Source: Humibacillus xanthopallidus (GTDB taxonomy: Bacteria > Actinomycetota > Actinomycetes > Actinomycetales > Dermatophilaceae). From it: a stretch of 64,000 nt of DNA. The DNA is taken from the NCBI RefSeq assembly GCF_006717145.1, contig NZ_VFQF01000003.1:1-64000 (forward strand). Direction: 5' to 3'. Below the pieces are notes generated by a model. It was not told the DNA's origin and made no database searches. It saw nothing but the letters and a program-made list of their open reading frames with translations. The stretch's first letter is position 1. Every line of letters starts with the position of its first letter. Below are positions 50,369-62,242 of the stretch, piece by piece. The position numbers and the translations under genes are program-made.

Positions 50369-51511
50369 ATGCAGCTCGGTCTCATCGGTCTCGGCAAGAT
50401 GGGCGGCAACATGCGCGAGCGGTTGCGCCGCGCTGGGCACGAGGTGGTCGGCTTCGACCGCAACCCCGACGTCGCGGACGTCAAGACGCTGCCGGCGCTC
50501 GTCAAGGCGCTCGAGGCCCCTCGCGTCGTGTGGGTGATGGTGCCGGCCGGTGACCCGACCCGCGAGACCGTGGCCAAGCTTGCCGAGCTGCTCGAGCCCG
50601 GCGACCTCGTCATCGACGGCGGCAACTCCCGCTTCACCGACGACTTCGAGAACGCCAAGCTGCTCGGCGCGAAGAAGATCGGCTACGTCGACTGCGGCGT
50701 CAGCGGCGGCATCTGGGGCCTCGAGAACGGCTACGGCCTCATGTGCGGCGGCGACAAGAAGTGGGTCACGCGCGCGATGCCCATCTTCGACGCACTGCGC
50801 CCCGAGGGCCCGCGTGACGAGGGCTTCGTCCACGCCGGCAAGGTCGGCGCCGGGCACTACACGAAGATGGTGCACAACGGCATCGAGTACGGCCTCATGG
50901 CGGCCTACGCCGAGGGCTTCGAGCTGCTCGAGAAGAAGGACATCGTCACCGACGTTCCCGGCGCGTTCAAGGCCTGGAGCCGTGGCACGGTCGTGCGCTC
51001 CTGGCTGCTCGACCTCATGGTCGACGCGCTCGAGGAGAACCCGCACCTCGACGACGTCTCCGACTACACGAACGACTCCGGCGAGGGACGGTGGACCGTC
51101 GAGGAGGCCATCGCCCTCTCGGTGCCGATGCCGGTCATCTCCGCCTCGCTCTTCGCCCGCTTCGCCTCGCGCCAGCAGAGCTCGCCGACGATGCAGGCCG
51201 TCGCGGCGCTGCGCGGCCAGTTCGGCGGTCACCAGGTCATGACGATCGCCGAGGGCGACAAGCTGCGCACCGGCGACGTGCCGGCCACCGCGAAGCGGGC
51301 CGCCCGCAGGGAGTCGCCGACCAAGCAGGCGGCCAGGCGTGGCGCGGCCAAGAAGGCGAGCGCCGGGGCACAGGCGTCGGCCTCCCGGGCCAACGTCGGC
51401 GCGGCGAAGAAGGCCGTCGCCTCGGGCACGGCCACCTCGACGCAGGCGACCGACACCGCCGACTCGGCCCGCGGGCAGAAGCGCGCCGCGAAGAAGACGT
51501 CGAAGTCCTGA
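50369..51511 (+). CDS. gnd: 6-phosphogluconate dehydrogenase (decarboxylating, YqeC/short type) with lysine-rich tail
   Basis: 380 residues. The first 300 match the short actinobacterial form: [88 protein letters not shown] (catalytic Lys, Asn). The usual protein ends soon after FGGHQVM; here some 80 extra residues form an Ala/Lys/Arg/Ser tail (with [17 protein letters not shown] and AAKKAVASG) resembling histone-H1-like DNA-binding tails. It makes ribulose 5-phosphate and NADPH. AAAGGCACGCGAC precedes the ATG. Location between dnaN and recF is conserved. Confidence 0.92.
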   Translation: MQLGLIGLGKMGGNMRERLRRAGHEVVGFDRNPDVADVKTLPALVKALEAPRVVWVMVPAGDPTRETVAKLAELLEPGDLVIDGGNSRFTDDFENAKLLGAKKIGYVDCGVSGGIWGLENGYGLMCGGDKKWVTRAMPIFDALRPEGPRDEGFVHAGKVGAGHYTKMVHNGIEYGLMAAYAEGFELLEKKDIVTDVPGAFKAWSRGTVVRSWLLDLMVDALEENPHLDDVSDYTNDSGEGRWTVEEAIALSVPMPVISASLFARFASRQQSSPTMQAVAALRGQFGGHQVMTIAEGDKLRTGDVPATAKRAARRESPTKQAARRGAAKKASAGAQASASRANVGAAKKAVASGTATSTQATDTADSARGQKRAAKKTSKS

Positions 51512-51530
51512 CCAGGAGCGCCGGTCCTTC

Positions 51531-52778
51531 TTGCACGTCCGCCACCTGACCCTCAAGGACTTCCGGAGCTATCCGAGCGCCGAGCTCGCGCTGACGCCGG
51601 GGGTCACGACGTTCGTCGGTCTCAACGGGCAGGGCAAGACCAACCTCGTCGAGGCGATCGGCTACCTCGCCACCCTCGGCTCGCACCGGGTGGCGACGGA
51701 CCAGCCGCTCGTCCGCTTCGGGGCCGCCCAGGCGATCGTGCGCGGGGCCATCGTGCGCGACGAGCACGAGACGATGGTCGAGCTCGAGATCACGCCCGGC
51801 CGAGCCAACCGGGCGCGGCTCGGGCGCTCCCCCGTCGCACGCCCGCGCGACGTGCTCGGCACCGTGCGCACGGTGCTCTTCGCCCCCGAGGACCTCTCCC
51901 TCGTCAAGGGCGACCCGTCGGAGCGCCGCCGCTTCCTCGACGAGCTGCTCGTGCAGCGCCAGCCGCGCTGGTCGGGGGTGCGCTCCGACTACGACAAGAT
52001 CCTCAAGCAGCGCAATGCTCTGCTGAAGTCGGCGGCGCCCGTGCTGCGCAAGGGTTCCCGTCGACCACCACGCCCGCCGCGTGACGGAGAGCCACTCGTC
52101 GACGAGGCGCGCGAGTCGGCGCTCCAGACGCTCGACGTGTGGAACGACCACCTCGCGACCGTCGGCTCGCAGCTGCTCTATGCCCGCCTGCGGCTCCTGC
52201 GCGACCTCGTGCCCGACCTCGCCGACTGCTACGACGCCGTCAGCGCCGCGCCGTCCAACGCTCGGGCGACCTACCGCAGCTCGCTCCACGAGGAGCTCGC
52301 CGCGCGCATCGCGGCCGGCGAGGTCCCCGAGATCGACGAGCTGCGCGCCGGCATGCTCGAGACGCTCGACTCGGTGCGGACGGGCGAGATCGAGCGCGGA
52401 ATCTCGCTCGTCGGCCCGCACCGTGACGACGTCGTGCTCTCCCTCGGCGACCTGCCCGCGAAGGGCTATGCCAGCCACGGCGAGTCCTGGAGCTTCGCGC
52501 TGGGACTCAAGCTCGCGGCATACCGGCTGCTGCGGCGCGACCTCGGCGACGACCCGGTTCTCGTGCTCGACGACGTCTTCGCCGAGCTCGACTCAGGGCG
52601 ACGCGAGCGGCTCGCTGCGCTCGTCGGTGACTGCGAGCAGGTGCTCATCACGGCTGCGGTGGGCGCCGACGTGCCCGACGTCCTGCGCGAGCGCGGAAGC
52701 ACCGTCCTCGTCGAGCTCGGTCAGGTGGTCACCGAGGCCGGAGGCGAGCCGCTCGAGCCCGTGCCCGCCGATGAGTGA
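51531..52778 (+). CDS. recF: DNA replication/repair protein RecF
   Basis: 415 residues. [21 protein letters not shown] opening, Walker [22 protein letters not shown], signature-like [20 protein letters not shown] and Walker [25 protein letters not shown]. It loads RecA at gaps. TTG 51531 is the start, with AGGAG 12 bases upstream. Its end overlaps dciA by eight bases. Confidence 0.95.
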   Translation: MHVRHLTLKDFRSYPSAELALTPGVTTFVGLNGQGKTNLVEAIGYLATLGSHRVATDQPLVRFGAAQAIVRGAIVRDEHETMVELEITPGRANRARLGRSPVARPRDVLGTVRTVLFAPEDLSLVKGDPSERRRFLDELLVQRQPRWSGVRSDYDKILKQRNALLKSAAPVLRKGSRRPPRPPRDGEPLVDEARESALQTLDVWNDHLATVGSQLLYARLRLLRDLVPDLADCYDAVSAAPSNARATYRSSLHEELAARIAAGEVPEIDELRAGMLETLDSVRTGEIERGISLVGPHRDDVVLSLGDLPAKGYASHGESWSFALGLKLAAYRLLRRDLGDDPVLVLDDVFAELDSGRRERLAALVGDCEQVLITAAVGADVPDVLRERGSTVLVELGQVVTEAGGEPLEPVPADE

Positions 52779-53340
52779 CGAGCCGCCGACCCCGGACGCA
52801 GCCGCGGACCCGCTGCCGGAGCCGACCGACGCCGACACCCGCATCGCCGACGCCGCGGCCTCCGCCCTCGCCCGCGCGCGAGCCGCGGCCGCCGAGAAGG
52901 GACTGCGCCCGGGCATGAAGCCCAAGCGCCGCCGGCGCCTCCAGGGCGACGGCGCGACGCTGTCGGGCAGCGCCCGCGACGGCCGCGACCCCGCGCTGCT
53001 CGGCGACCAGCTCGACCGGCTGCTCGTCGACCGCGGGTGGAAGGTCGACGTCGCCGTCGGCTCGGTGATGGGGCGCTGGCCGGAGATCGTCGGGGCCGAC
53101 ATCGCCGCCCACGTCGAGCCGGTGAGCTTCACCGACGGGGTGCTCACCGTGCGCGCCGACTCGACCGCGTGGGCCACGCAGATCCGGCTGCTCGCCTCGT
53201 CGCTCCTCGCCCGCGTCGAGGAGGAGATCGGCGCCGGCGCGGTCACCGAGCTGCGCGTCGTCGGCCCGTCGGCACCGTCGTGGAACCGCGGCGCCCGCCG
53301 CTCCCCCGACTCCCGTGGCCCTCGCGACACCTACGGCTGA
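52771..53340 (+). CDS. DciA-like DUF721 protein (replicative helicase operator)
   Basis: 189 residues. Disordered acidic then basic N terminus (about 1-65, with [18 protein letters not shown]), followed by the DUF721 domain: [73 protein letters not shown]. DciA loads or activates the DnaB helicase. Overlaps recF, so coupled. Position between recF and gyrB is conserved. Confidence 0.9.
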   Translation: MSDEPPTPDAAADPLPEPTDADTRIADAAASALARARAAAAEKGLRPGMKPKRRRRLQGDGATLSGSARDGRDPALLGDQLDRLLVDRGWKVDVAVGSVMGRWPEIVGADIAAHVEPVSFTDGVLTVRADSTAWATQIRLLASSLLARVEEEIGAGAVTELRVVGPSAPSWNRGARRSPDSRGPRDTYG

Positions 53341-53363
53341 CCCGTCTCCCGACCGCCCGCGCC

Positions 53364-53460
53364 CCTCAATCGAAAGAGCACTTCGTCGGCCGCCCGCTCC
53401 TGACTCACCCATTAGACAGGAGAGCCAATCGAAAGCAGTTCGTCGGCCGCCGCTCGACGG
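53364..53460. repeat. Two copies of ATCGAAAG repeat
   Basis: CAATCGAAAGAGCACTTCGTCGG and CAATCGAAAGCAGTTCGTCGG (one copy shortened), 62 bases apart, both followed by CCGCC. Same family as 34.4 and 13.4 kb. Confidence 0.75.
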
Positions 53461-53557
53461 GCGTATGCCGTCCGCCGCGCCCACGCACGCCGCTGACCTC
53501 GGGTGACCCACGTGTCCTGACGGGCGGGTGTCGGTGTTCCGTCGCAGACTGTCGTCC

Positions 53558-55075
53558 ATGACCCGATCGACCTCGCCGTACTGCCCCGCCATCATCCCGC
53601 CCTACATGCTCGAGACGCTGGCCCAGAGCGACGAGCCGCTGGTCGCGCGGCGCGCCCAGGAGTCTCTCGCGCACGACGCCGAGCTGCGGGCCTCCCGTCG
53701 CACGCCCACTGCGCGGCCGACCCGCACCCGCGCGCCGCGCCGCGAGGACGTCGGTGCCGGCGCTCCCGGAGCCCACGGCACGGGTCCGCACCGCACGATC
53801 GCCGACGCGAAGGGCTCGCAGAAGCTTCCCGGCACGACGGTGCGCACGGAGGGCCAGCCGCCGACGAGCGACGTCGCGGTCACCGAGGCCTACGACGGGC
53901 TCGGCGCCACGTGGCAGCTGTGGTCGCAGGCCTACGACCGCGACTCCCTCGACGGCAAGGGCATGCCGCTGCTCGCCTCCGTCCACTACGGCCGCAACTA
54001 CGACAACGCCTTCTGGGACGGCTCGCAGATGGTCTTCGGCGACGGCGACGGCGTCATCTTCGAGCGCTTCACGAGCAGCCTCGACGTCATCGGGCACGAG
54101 CTCGCGCACGGGGTCACCGAGCACACGGCCGGTCTGCTTTACCAGGGGCAGTCAGGGGCGCTCAACGAGTCGATCTCCGACGTGTTCGGCGTGCTCGTCA
54201 AGCAGCACAGCCTCGGGCAGAGCGCCGAGCAGGCCGACTGGCTCGTCGGCGCCGAGCTGCTCAGCCCGTCGGTTCAGGGGCGCGCGCTGCGCGACATGCG
54301 CAACCCCGGCACCGCCTACGACGACCCGCGCCTCGGCACCGACCCGCAGCCCGCGCACATGGACCACTACGTCGACACCCGCGACGACAACGGCGGCGTC
54401 CACATCAACTCCGGCATCCCCAACCGCGCCTTCGTGCTCGCCGCGCTCGCCATCGGTGGCAACGCGTGGGAGGCGCCCGGCGCCATCTGGTATGCCGTCC
54501 TGTCGGGTGACGGCATCCGCGCCGACTGTGACTTCGCGACCTTCGCAGGCCTCACGGTGGCCGCGGCCGGAAGTGCGCACGGCGAGGGCTCGTCGCAGCA
54601 GGTCGCGGTCCGTTCGGCCTGGGAGCAGGTGGGGGTGCTCGAGCCCAGCACGACTCCGCCCGTCCCGCCCGCACCGGCCGACCCCGGCACGGGAGCACCG
54701 GCCGACGGCAGCGGGGCACCGGCCGACGGCAGTGGGGTACCGGGGACGGGCCAAACAGGTGGCGACGGGTCCACCACCGACGGGCCGAGCACCGACGCCG
54801 AGGTCGTGCTGCGACGCACCGGAGGCTTCGCCGGCCTCGTCCGGGAGCGACGGCTGTCCCTGCACGAGCTTCCCGACCGCGATGCCAAGGACTGGCAGCA
54901 CCTGCTCTCGGCGCCGACCCTCCAGCGCATCGCCGCCTCGACCGAGCGCACCCACCCCGATGCCTACATCTACTCCGTCGTCTGCGACGAGGCCGGGTGC
55001 GACGTCACTCTCCAGGAGCCGCACCTGCCCGAGGCGATCCACTCCCTCTTCGAGCGCACCCTGCGCACCGACTGA
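53558..55075 (+). CDS. Protealysin-like M4 metalloprotease fused to an emfourin-like domain
   Basis: 505 residues, no signal peptide. The start MTRSTSPYCPAIIPPYMLE carries the Cys-x-IIPP-ML element of protealysin-type propeptides. Zinc site: His180-Glu181-x2-His184 in HELAHG and Glu204 in ALNESISD; catalytic His282 in GGVHINSGIPN. After a Pro/Gly/Asp-rich linker (about 365-410), residues 413-505 (EVVLRRTGGFAGLVRERRLSLHELPD ... EAIHSLFERTL) resemble the protealysin inhibitor emfourin, normally encoded by a separate adjacent gene. No ribosome site is clear; CAGACT seven bases upstream may mark a leaderless start. It lies between dciA and gyrB, an unusual place. Confidence 0.85.
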   Translation: MTRSTSPYCPAIIPPYMLETLAQSDEPLVARRAQESLAHDAELRASRRTPTARPTRTRAPRREDVGAGAPGAHGTGPHRTIADAKGSQKLPGTTVRTEGQPPTSDVAVTEAYDGLGATWQLWSQAYDRDSLDGKGMPLLASVHYGRNYDNAFWDGSQMVFGDGDGVIFERFTSSLDVIGHELAHGVTEHTAGLLYQGQSGALNESISDVFGVLVKQHSLGQSAEQADWLVGAELLSPSVQGRALRDMRNPGTAYDDPRLGTDPQPAHMDHYVDTRDDNGGVHINSGIPNRAFVLAALAIGGNAWEAPGAIWYAVLSGDGIRADCDFATFAGLTVAAAGSAHGEGSSQQVAVRSAWEQVGVLEPSTTPPVPPAPADPGTGAPADGSGAPADGSGVPGTGQTGGDGSTTDGPSTDAEVVLRRTGGFAGLVRERRLSLHELPDRDAKDWQHLLSAPTLQRIAASTERTHPDAYIYSVVCDEAGCDVTLQEPHLPEAIHSLFERTLRTD

Positions 55076-57624
<2,549 letters not shown>

Positions 57625-57627
57625 CCC

Positions 57628-57701
57628 GTCGAGTGCTCACTTCCTGACCCTTTGAAGGGCCCGCCAGCCCCGCTGGGACGGTCAGGAAGTGAGCACTCGA
57701 C
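57628..57701. terminator. 22-bp perfect inverted repeat between gyrB and gyrA
   Basis: Arms GTCGAGTGCTCACTTCCTGACC (57628-57649) and its exact complement (57680-57701), enclosing CCAGC/GCTGG. It lies 4 bases after the gyrB stop. A GGCATAC motif follows at 57708. Probably a partial terminator or RNA-processing hairpin. Confidence 0.8.
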
Positions 57702-57768
57702 GAAGACGGCATACCTCCTGCGTTGCACTGCACTGCACTGAATCTGACTGAGAGACAAAGGGACTGAC

Positions 57769-60537
57769 GTGAGCGACGACCTGCCTCCCATCGACGGAGA
57801 CGACGTCAACGAGACGCCCGACGAGACGACCGAGCCCGACGACGACGTCGTCGACACGGCGCACGAGCAGGGCACCGCCCCGATCGAGCGCGACGACGAC
57901 GAGACCGACCGGGTCGAGGCCGTCGACCTCAACAACGAGATGCAGCGCAGCTACATCGAGTACGCGATGTCGGTCATCGTGTCCCGTGCGCTGCCCGACG
58001 TGCGGGACGGCCTCAAGCCGGTGCACCGGCGCATCGTCTACGCGATGTACGACGGCGGCTACCGTCCCGACCGCGGCTACAACAAGTGCGCGCGCGTCGT
58101 CGGCGATGTCATGGGCCACTACCACCCGCACGGCGACTCGGCGATCTACGACGCCCTCGTGCGCCTCGTGCAGGACTGGTCGCTGCGCTACCCGCTCGTC
58201 GACGGCCAGGGCAACTTCGGCTCGCGCGGCAACGACGGTGCGGCCGCCCCTCGATACACCGAGTGCCGGATGGCCCCCATCGCCATGGAGATGGTGCGCG
58301 ACATCGAGCAGAACACCGTCGACTTCGTGCCGAACTACGACGGCAAGACGCTGCAGCCCTCGGTCCTGCCGAGCCGCTTCCCCAACCTGCTCGTCAACGG
58401 CTCGGCCGGCATCGCCGTCGGCATGGCGACCCAGATCCCGCCGCACAACCTGCGTGAGGTCGCGGCCGGCGCCGAGTACTACCTCAAGCACCCCGAGATC
58501 GGCCGCGAGGAGCTGCTCGAGCACCTCCTGACGATCATCAAGGGCCCCGACTTCCCGACCGGCGCCCTGATCATGGGTCACCGGGGCATCGAGGACGCCT
58601 ACCGCACGGGCCGCGGGTCGATCATCATGCGCGCGGTCGTCAACGTCGAGGAGGTCGGCAACCGCCAGGCCCTCGTCGTCACCGAGCTGCCCTACCAGGT
58701 CAACCCCGACATGCTGGCGATGAAGATCGCCGACCTCGTCAAGGACGGCAAGGTCTCGGGCATCGCCGACATCAACGACGAGACGTCGGGCCGCACGGGC
58801 CAGCGACTCGTCATCACGCTCAAGCGTGACGCCGTCGCGAAGGTCGTGCTCAACAACCTCTACAAGCACACGCAGCTGCAGACGACGTTCGGCGCCAACA
58901 TGCTCGCGCTCGTCGACGAGGTGCCGCGCACCCTGCCGCTCGACGGCTTCATCCGGCACTGGGTCGACCACCAGATCGAGGTCATCGTCCGGCGCACGAC
59001 CTTCCGGCTCAACAAGGCCGAGGCCGACATCCACCTGCTGCGGGGCTACCTCAAGGCCCTCGACATGCTCGACGAGGTCATCGCCCTCATCCGGGCCTCG
59101 CGCACGGTCGAGATCGCGCGTGACGGCCTCATCGAGCTGCTCTCGATCGACGAGATCCAGGCGGCGGCGATCCTCAACATGCAGCTGCGCCGCCTCGCCG
59201 CCCTCGAGCGCGAGAAGATCCAGCAGGACCACGACGCCCTGCAGGAGATGATCGACGAGTACCGCGCGATCCTCGCCTCGCCACAGCGCCAGCGCGACAT
59301 CGTCTCGGAGGAGCTGCAGGCGATCGTCGACAAGTACGGCGACGAGCGGCGCACCGAGATCTTCCCGTTCGACGGCGACATGTCGATGGAGGACCTCATC
59401 CCCGAGGAGGACGTCGTCGTCACGATCACCCGTGGCGGTTACGCGAAGCGCACGCGCGTCGACCAGTACCGCTCGCAGAAGCGCGGCGGCAAGGGCGTGC
59501 GCGGTGCCTCTCTCCGCGGGGAGGACGTCGTCGAGCACTTCTTCACGACGACGACCCACCACTGGCTGCTCTTCTTCACCAACCTCGGCCGGGTCTACCG
59601 CGCCAAGGCCTACGAGCTGCCGGAGGGCTCGCGCGACAGCAAGGGCCAGCACGTCGCCAACCTGCTCGCCTTCCAGCCGGGCGAGCAGATCGCCCAGGTG
59701 CTCGCGCTGCGCGACTATGCGGCCGGTGACTACCTCGTGCTCGCGACGCGCGCCGGGCTCGTCAAGAAGACGCGCCTGTCCGACTACGACTCGCCCCGCT
59801 CGGGCGGACTCATCGCGATCAACCTGCGCGACGGCGACGAGCTCGTCGGTGTGGGCCTCGCCTCCAACCGCGACGACCTGCTGCTCGTCTCGCGCAAGGG
59901 CCAGTCGGTGCGCTTCACCGCGACCGACGAGGCGCTGCGCCCGATGGGCCGCTCGACCTCCGGCGTCACGGGCATGAAGTTCCGTGCCGGCGACCACCTC
60001 CTCGCGATGGCAGTCGTCGAGGAGGGCGAGAGCCCCGACGTGTTCGTCGTCTTCGAGAACGGCCTGGCCAAGCGCACCCCGGTCGCGGAGTACCGCCTCC
60101 AGGGCCGCGGCGGTCTCGGCATCCAGGTGGCCAAGCTCTCCGACAAGGGCGGCGACCTCGTCGGTGCCCTGACGGTGAGCGAGACGGACGAGGTCATGGT
60201 CGTCATGGAGAAGGGCAAGATCGTGCGTTCGCGCGTCGACGAGGTGCGCCACACCGGCCGCTCGACGCAGGGCGTTAAGTTCGCGACGCCCGACAAGGGC
60301 GACTCGATCGTCGCCGTCGCCCGCAACGCGGAGTCGGCCACGGAGGCCGAGCTCGAGGAGGCGGCGGACGGCATACCGGCTGGTGGTTCTGACGGCGTCG
60401 ATGCGGACACGACCGGCGTGTCGGGTGCGTCCGCGGACGGGGCGCCCGCTACGGTTCCCGGCCCCGATGGCGTACCGTCGGACGAGACCGGGACCAACGA
60501 CGCTTCGTCAGAGGGCGACAGCGGAGGTGACGAATGA
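57769..60537 (+). CDS. gyrA: DNA gyrase subunit A
   Basis: 922 residues. Catalytic Tyr163 in RYTECRM; quinolone-resistance region [14 protein letters not shown] keeps Ser124 and Asp128 (E. coli Ser83 and Asp87), so no target resistance is predicted. C-terminal beta-pinwheel has GyrA-box [13 protein letters not shown]. The last 70 residues are an acidic Asp/Gly/Ser tail. GTG 57769 follows AAAGGGACTGAC; GCACT x3 repeats lie 40 bases upstream. The stop overlaps the DUF3566 start. GGCATACC at 60370 encodes a rare ATA Ile in the tail. Confidence 0.97.
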   Translation: MSDDLPPIDGDDVNETPDETTEPDDDVVDTAHEQGTAPIERDDDETDRVEAVDLNNEMQRSYIEYAMSVIVSRALPDVRDGLKPVHRRIVYAMYDGGYRPDRGYNKCARVVGDVMGHYHPHGDSAIYDALVRLVQDWSLRYPLVDGQGNFGSRGNDGAAAPRYTECRMAPIAMEMVRDIEQNTVDFVPNYDGKTLQPSVLPSRFPNLLVNGSAGIAVGMATQIPPHNLREVAAGAEYYLKHPEIGREELLEHLLTIIKGPDFPTGALIMGHRGIEDAYRTGRGSIIMRAVVNVEEVGNRQALVVTELPYQVNPDMLAMKIADLVKDGKVSGIADINDETSGRTGQRLVITLKRDAVAKVVLNNLYKHTQLQTTFGANMLALVDEVPRTLPLDGFIRHWVDHQIEVIVRRTTFRLNKAEADIHLLRGYLKALDMLDEVIALIRASRTVEIARDGLIELLSIDEIQAAAILNMQLRRLAALEREKIQQDHDALQEMIDEYRAILASPQRQRDIVSEELQAIVDKYGDERRTEIFPFDGDMSMEDLIPEEDVVVTITRGGYAKRTRVDQYRSQKRGGKGVRGASLRGEDVVEHFFTTTTHHWLLFFTNLGRVYRAKAYELPEGSRDSKGQHVANLLAFQPGEQIAQVLALRDYAAGDYLVLATRAGLVKKTRLSDYDSPRSGGLIAINLRDGDELVGVGLASNRDDLLLVSRKGQSVRFTATDEALRPMGRSTSGVTGMKFRAGDHLLAMAVVEEGESPDVFVVFENGLAKRTPVAEYRLQGRGGLGIQVAKLSDKGGDLVGALTVSETDEVMVVMEKGKIVRSRVDEVRHTGRSTQGVKFATPDKGDSIVAVARNAESATEAELEEAADGIPAGGSDGVDADTTGVSGASADGAPATVPGPDGVPSDETGTNDASSEGDSGGDE

Positions 60538-61271
60538 GCACGACCAGCGAGGGCGGGTCACTCGGGAAGACCCAATGGGGATCTGACCCGACGGCCCCCA
60601 TCACGAGCAACGGCTCGTCGAGCAGCTCTGCCTCCACGCAGGCCGTGAGCACCTCGTCGGGCAGCGGATCCAACGGGTCCGGTGGCTCGACCGGTGGCTC
60701 GACGACCTACTACGGCAGCAACGGCGCGAGCTTCGACTCGGGCTCGCAGGCGGCCGTGGGCTCGAGCGGCTCAGCGCCCAACACCTCGGGTGCCGACACG
60801 GGCGGCACGCCGCTGACCCGTGGCGCCGTGACGACGCAGACGGCACCGACGAAGAAGGTCGCCCCCGCCGCTACGGCCGCCCGCCCGGCCGCGCGCAAGG
60901 CCAAGGGCCCGCGCCGGGTCCGCCTGGCCGTCGCGCGCATGGACCCGTGGTCGGTCATGAAGATGAGCTTCCTGCTCTCGGTCGCTCTCGGCATCGCCGG
61001 CGTCATCCTCACCGCTGTGCTCTGGATGATCCTGTCGACGATGAACGTCTTCAGCGACATCGAGGGCGTGCTCCAGTCGCTCCAGACGACGACGTCCGAC
61101 CCGTTCTCGATCAAGGACTACGTCGGCTTCGGCCGCGTCGTGTCGCTCTCGATCGTCATCGGTGTCATCGACGTCATCCTCATGACGGCCATCGCCACGG
61201 TCATGGCCTTCCTCTACAACATCTGCTCCGCCCTCGTCGGCGGCGTGCAGCTCACGCTCACCGACGACTGA
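60534..61271 (+). CDS. DUF3566 transmembrane protein
   Basis: 245 residues. Ser/Gly/Thr-rich disordered N terminus (about 1-125), basic [31 protein letters not shown], then helices [21 protein letters not shown] and [36 protein letters not shown]; the end LTLTDD is family-typical. Homologue of mycobacterial Rv0007, found after gyrA in many actinobacteria; linked to envelope growth. ATGA overlap with gyrA. Confidence 0.92.
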   Translation: MSTTSEGGSLGKTQWGSDPTAPITSNGSSSSSASTQAVSTSSGSGSNGSGGSTGGSTTYYGSNGASFDSGSQAAVGSSGSAPNTSGADTGGTPLTRGAVTTQTAPTKKVAPAATAARPAARKAKGPRRVRLAVARMDPWSVMKMSFLLSVALGIAGVILTAVLWMILSTMNVFSDIEGVLQSLQTTTSDPFSIKDYVGFGRVVSLSIVIGVIDVILMTAIATVMAFLYNICSALVGGVQLTLTDD

Positions 61272-61303
61272 GCAGCCAGATCTCCCAGCCCCGTCGGGGC
61301 GAT

Positions 61304-61339
61304 CACGTATGCCGGGTGGCCCGCCACCCGGCATACGTG
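61304..61339 (+). terminator. Terminator hairpin built from two inverted GTATGCCG motifs
   Basis: CACGTATGCCGGGTGGC and its perfect complement with a two-base loop, 32 bases after the DUF3566 stop; ends the gyrB-gyrA-DUF3566 operon. Confidence 0.8.
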
Positions 61340-61381
61340 CGTCTGCGGGTGGCTTGGTGCGGGGCTGGCGAGTGACTGGGT

Positions 61382-61521
61382 CAGCCTCGGGCGCTCGGAC
61401 GCCGCCGAGGCTGACGGCACCATCAACTGGTTGATCAACTGGGCGATCAACTAGGCGCTGGTGCTGCCCTGACGACACCTCACCCGAGTTGATCCACCGG
61501 TTGATCGACCAGGTGATGTGG
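61382..61521. repeat. 12-bp-period inverted array (ATCAACTGG / GTTGATC)
   Basis: After a hairpin (CAGCCTCGG/CCGAGGCTG, 61382-61413), ATCAACTGG repeats at 61422, 61434 and 61446 (last one TAG). GTTGATC then occurs at 61488 and 61500 in opposite orientation. The two halves (61418-61454 and 61486-61521) form one long imperfect inverted repeat. No protein-coding gene is seen in 61272-61693. Confidence 0.7.
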
Positions 61522-61604
61522 GCCCGGCTCGCCTCGCTGGCCAGGACGGCGGGCAGTGCAAGCGGCGCGGGCATGGCTCGGCGGCACCCCTCGTCCGAGC
61601 CGTT

Positions 61605-61634
61605 TTGTGCGAGCGACACGGCATCGGGTAACGT
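61605..61634 (+). promoter_or_regulatory. Probable promoter of tRNA-Ile
   Basis: TTGTGC (61605-61610), 18-base spacer, TAACGT (61629-61634), about 60 bases before tRNA-Ile. Confidence 0.5.
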
Positions 61635-61693
61635 TTGCCCTCGCGTCCGGTCATCGGATTCTGCTGGTCCGGCGGGCGCGCGACGGTGACGAT

Positions 61694-61770
61694 GGGCCTA
61701 TAGCTCAGACGGTTAGAGCGCTTCCCTGATAAGGAAGAGGTCGGAGGTTCAAGTCCTCCTAGGCCCACCA
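61694..61770 (+). tRNA. ileT: tRNA-Ile (GAT)
   Basis: 77 bases with encoded CCA. Acceptor stem GGGCCTA/TAGGCCC, anticodon stem CTTCC/GGAAG with loop CTGATAA (anticodon GAT at 61728-61730), T-arm GGAGG-TTCAAGT-CCTCC. Confidence 0.98.
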
Positions 61771-61800
61771 TCACCTACCGTCACTGCACCAGGAGGATCC

Positions 61801-62013
61801 ATGCTCAAGCGACTCGTCATCATCGGCGCAGCAGTCGGCGGAGCGATCTTCCTGCGGAACAAGGCCAAGCAACAGCAGGCCGAGCAGGACCTCTGGACCG
61901 CGGCGACCGACGACGTGCAGGCACCGGTGGCACCCGCCGCCCCGGCGGCGACGCAGGTCAGCGTTCCGGCCGACGCAGCCGCCGACGGCGACGAAGCACC
62001 AGCTGCTTCCTGA
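61801..62013 (+). CDS. DLW-39 family small protein
   Basis: 70 residues. N-terminal membrane-like helix (MLKRLVIIGAAVGGAIFLRN), basic-polar KAKQQQAEQDLWTAATDD containing the Asp-Leu-Trp motif that names the family, and an Ala/Pro-rich tail. CAGGAGGATCC precedes the ATG. In actinobacteria it lies near gyrA and tRNA-Ile, as here. Function unknown. Confidence 0.85.
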   Translation: MLKRLVIIGAAVGGAIFLRNKAKQQQAEQDLWTAATDDVQAPVAPAAPAATQVSVPADAAADGDEAPAAS

Positions 62014-62051
62014 GCTGATCCGCTCGGGATCGCAGCACCCAGCACCACCCA

Positions 62052-62127
62052 GGGGCCATAGCGCAATTGGTAGCGCACCTGCTTTGCAAGCAGGGGGTTA
62101 GGGGTTCGAGTCCCCTTGGCTCCACCA
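62052..62127 (+). tRNA. alaT: tRNA-Ala (TGC)
   Basis: 76 bases with CCA. Acceptor GGGGCCA/TGGCTCC, anticodon stem CCTGC/GCAGG, loop TTTGCAA (anticodon TGC at 62085-62087), T-loop GTTCGAG. Confidence 0.98.
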
Positions 62128-62134
62128 CAGCTCA

Positions 62135-62165
62135 GAGCCCCTTGCCTGTCACCGGTGAGGGGCTC
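62135..62165 (+). terminator. Terminator after tRNA-Ala
   Basis: GAGCCCCT/AGGGGCTC stem followed by CTTCATTTGTT, eight bases downstream of the tRNA. Confidence 0.75.
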
Positions 62166-62242
62166 CTTCATTTGTTCGGAGGGGTCGCAGCCGAAGCGCT
62201 CTGTCCCACACCCGGTACCGCGTGTTGCCTACGCTGCGGTCC

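Noticed and set aside
57682-60252. 856-residue minus-strand frame opposite gyrA
   Set aside because: Shadow of gyrA caused by high-GC codon bias; low-complexity translation and no homology pattern.
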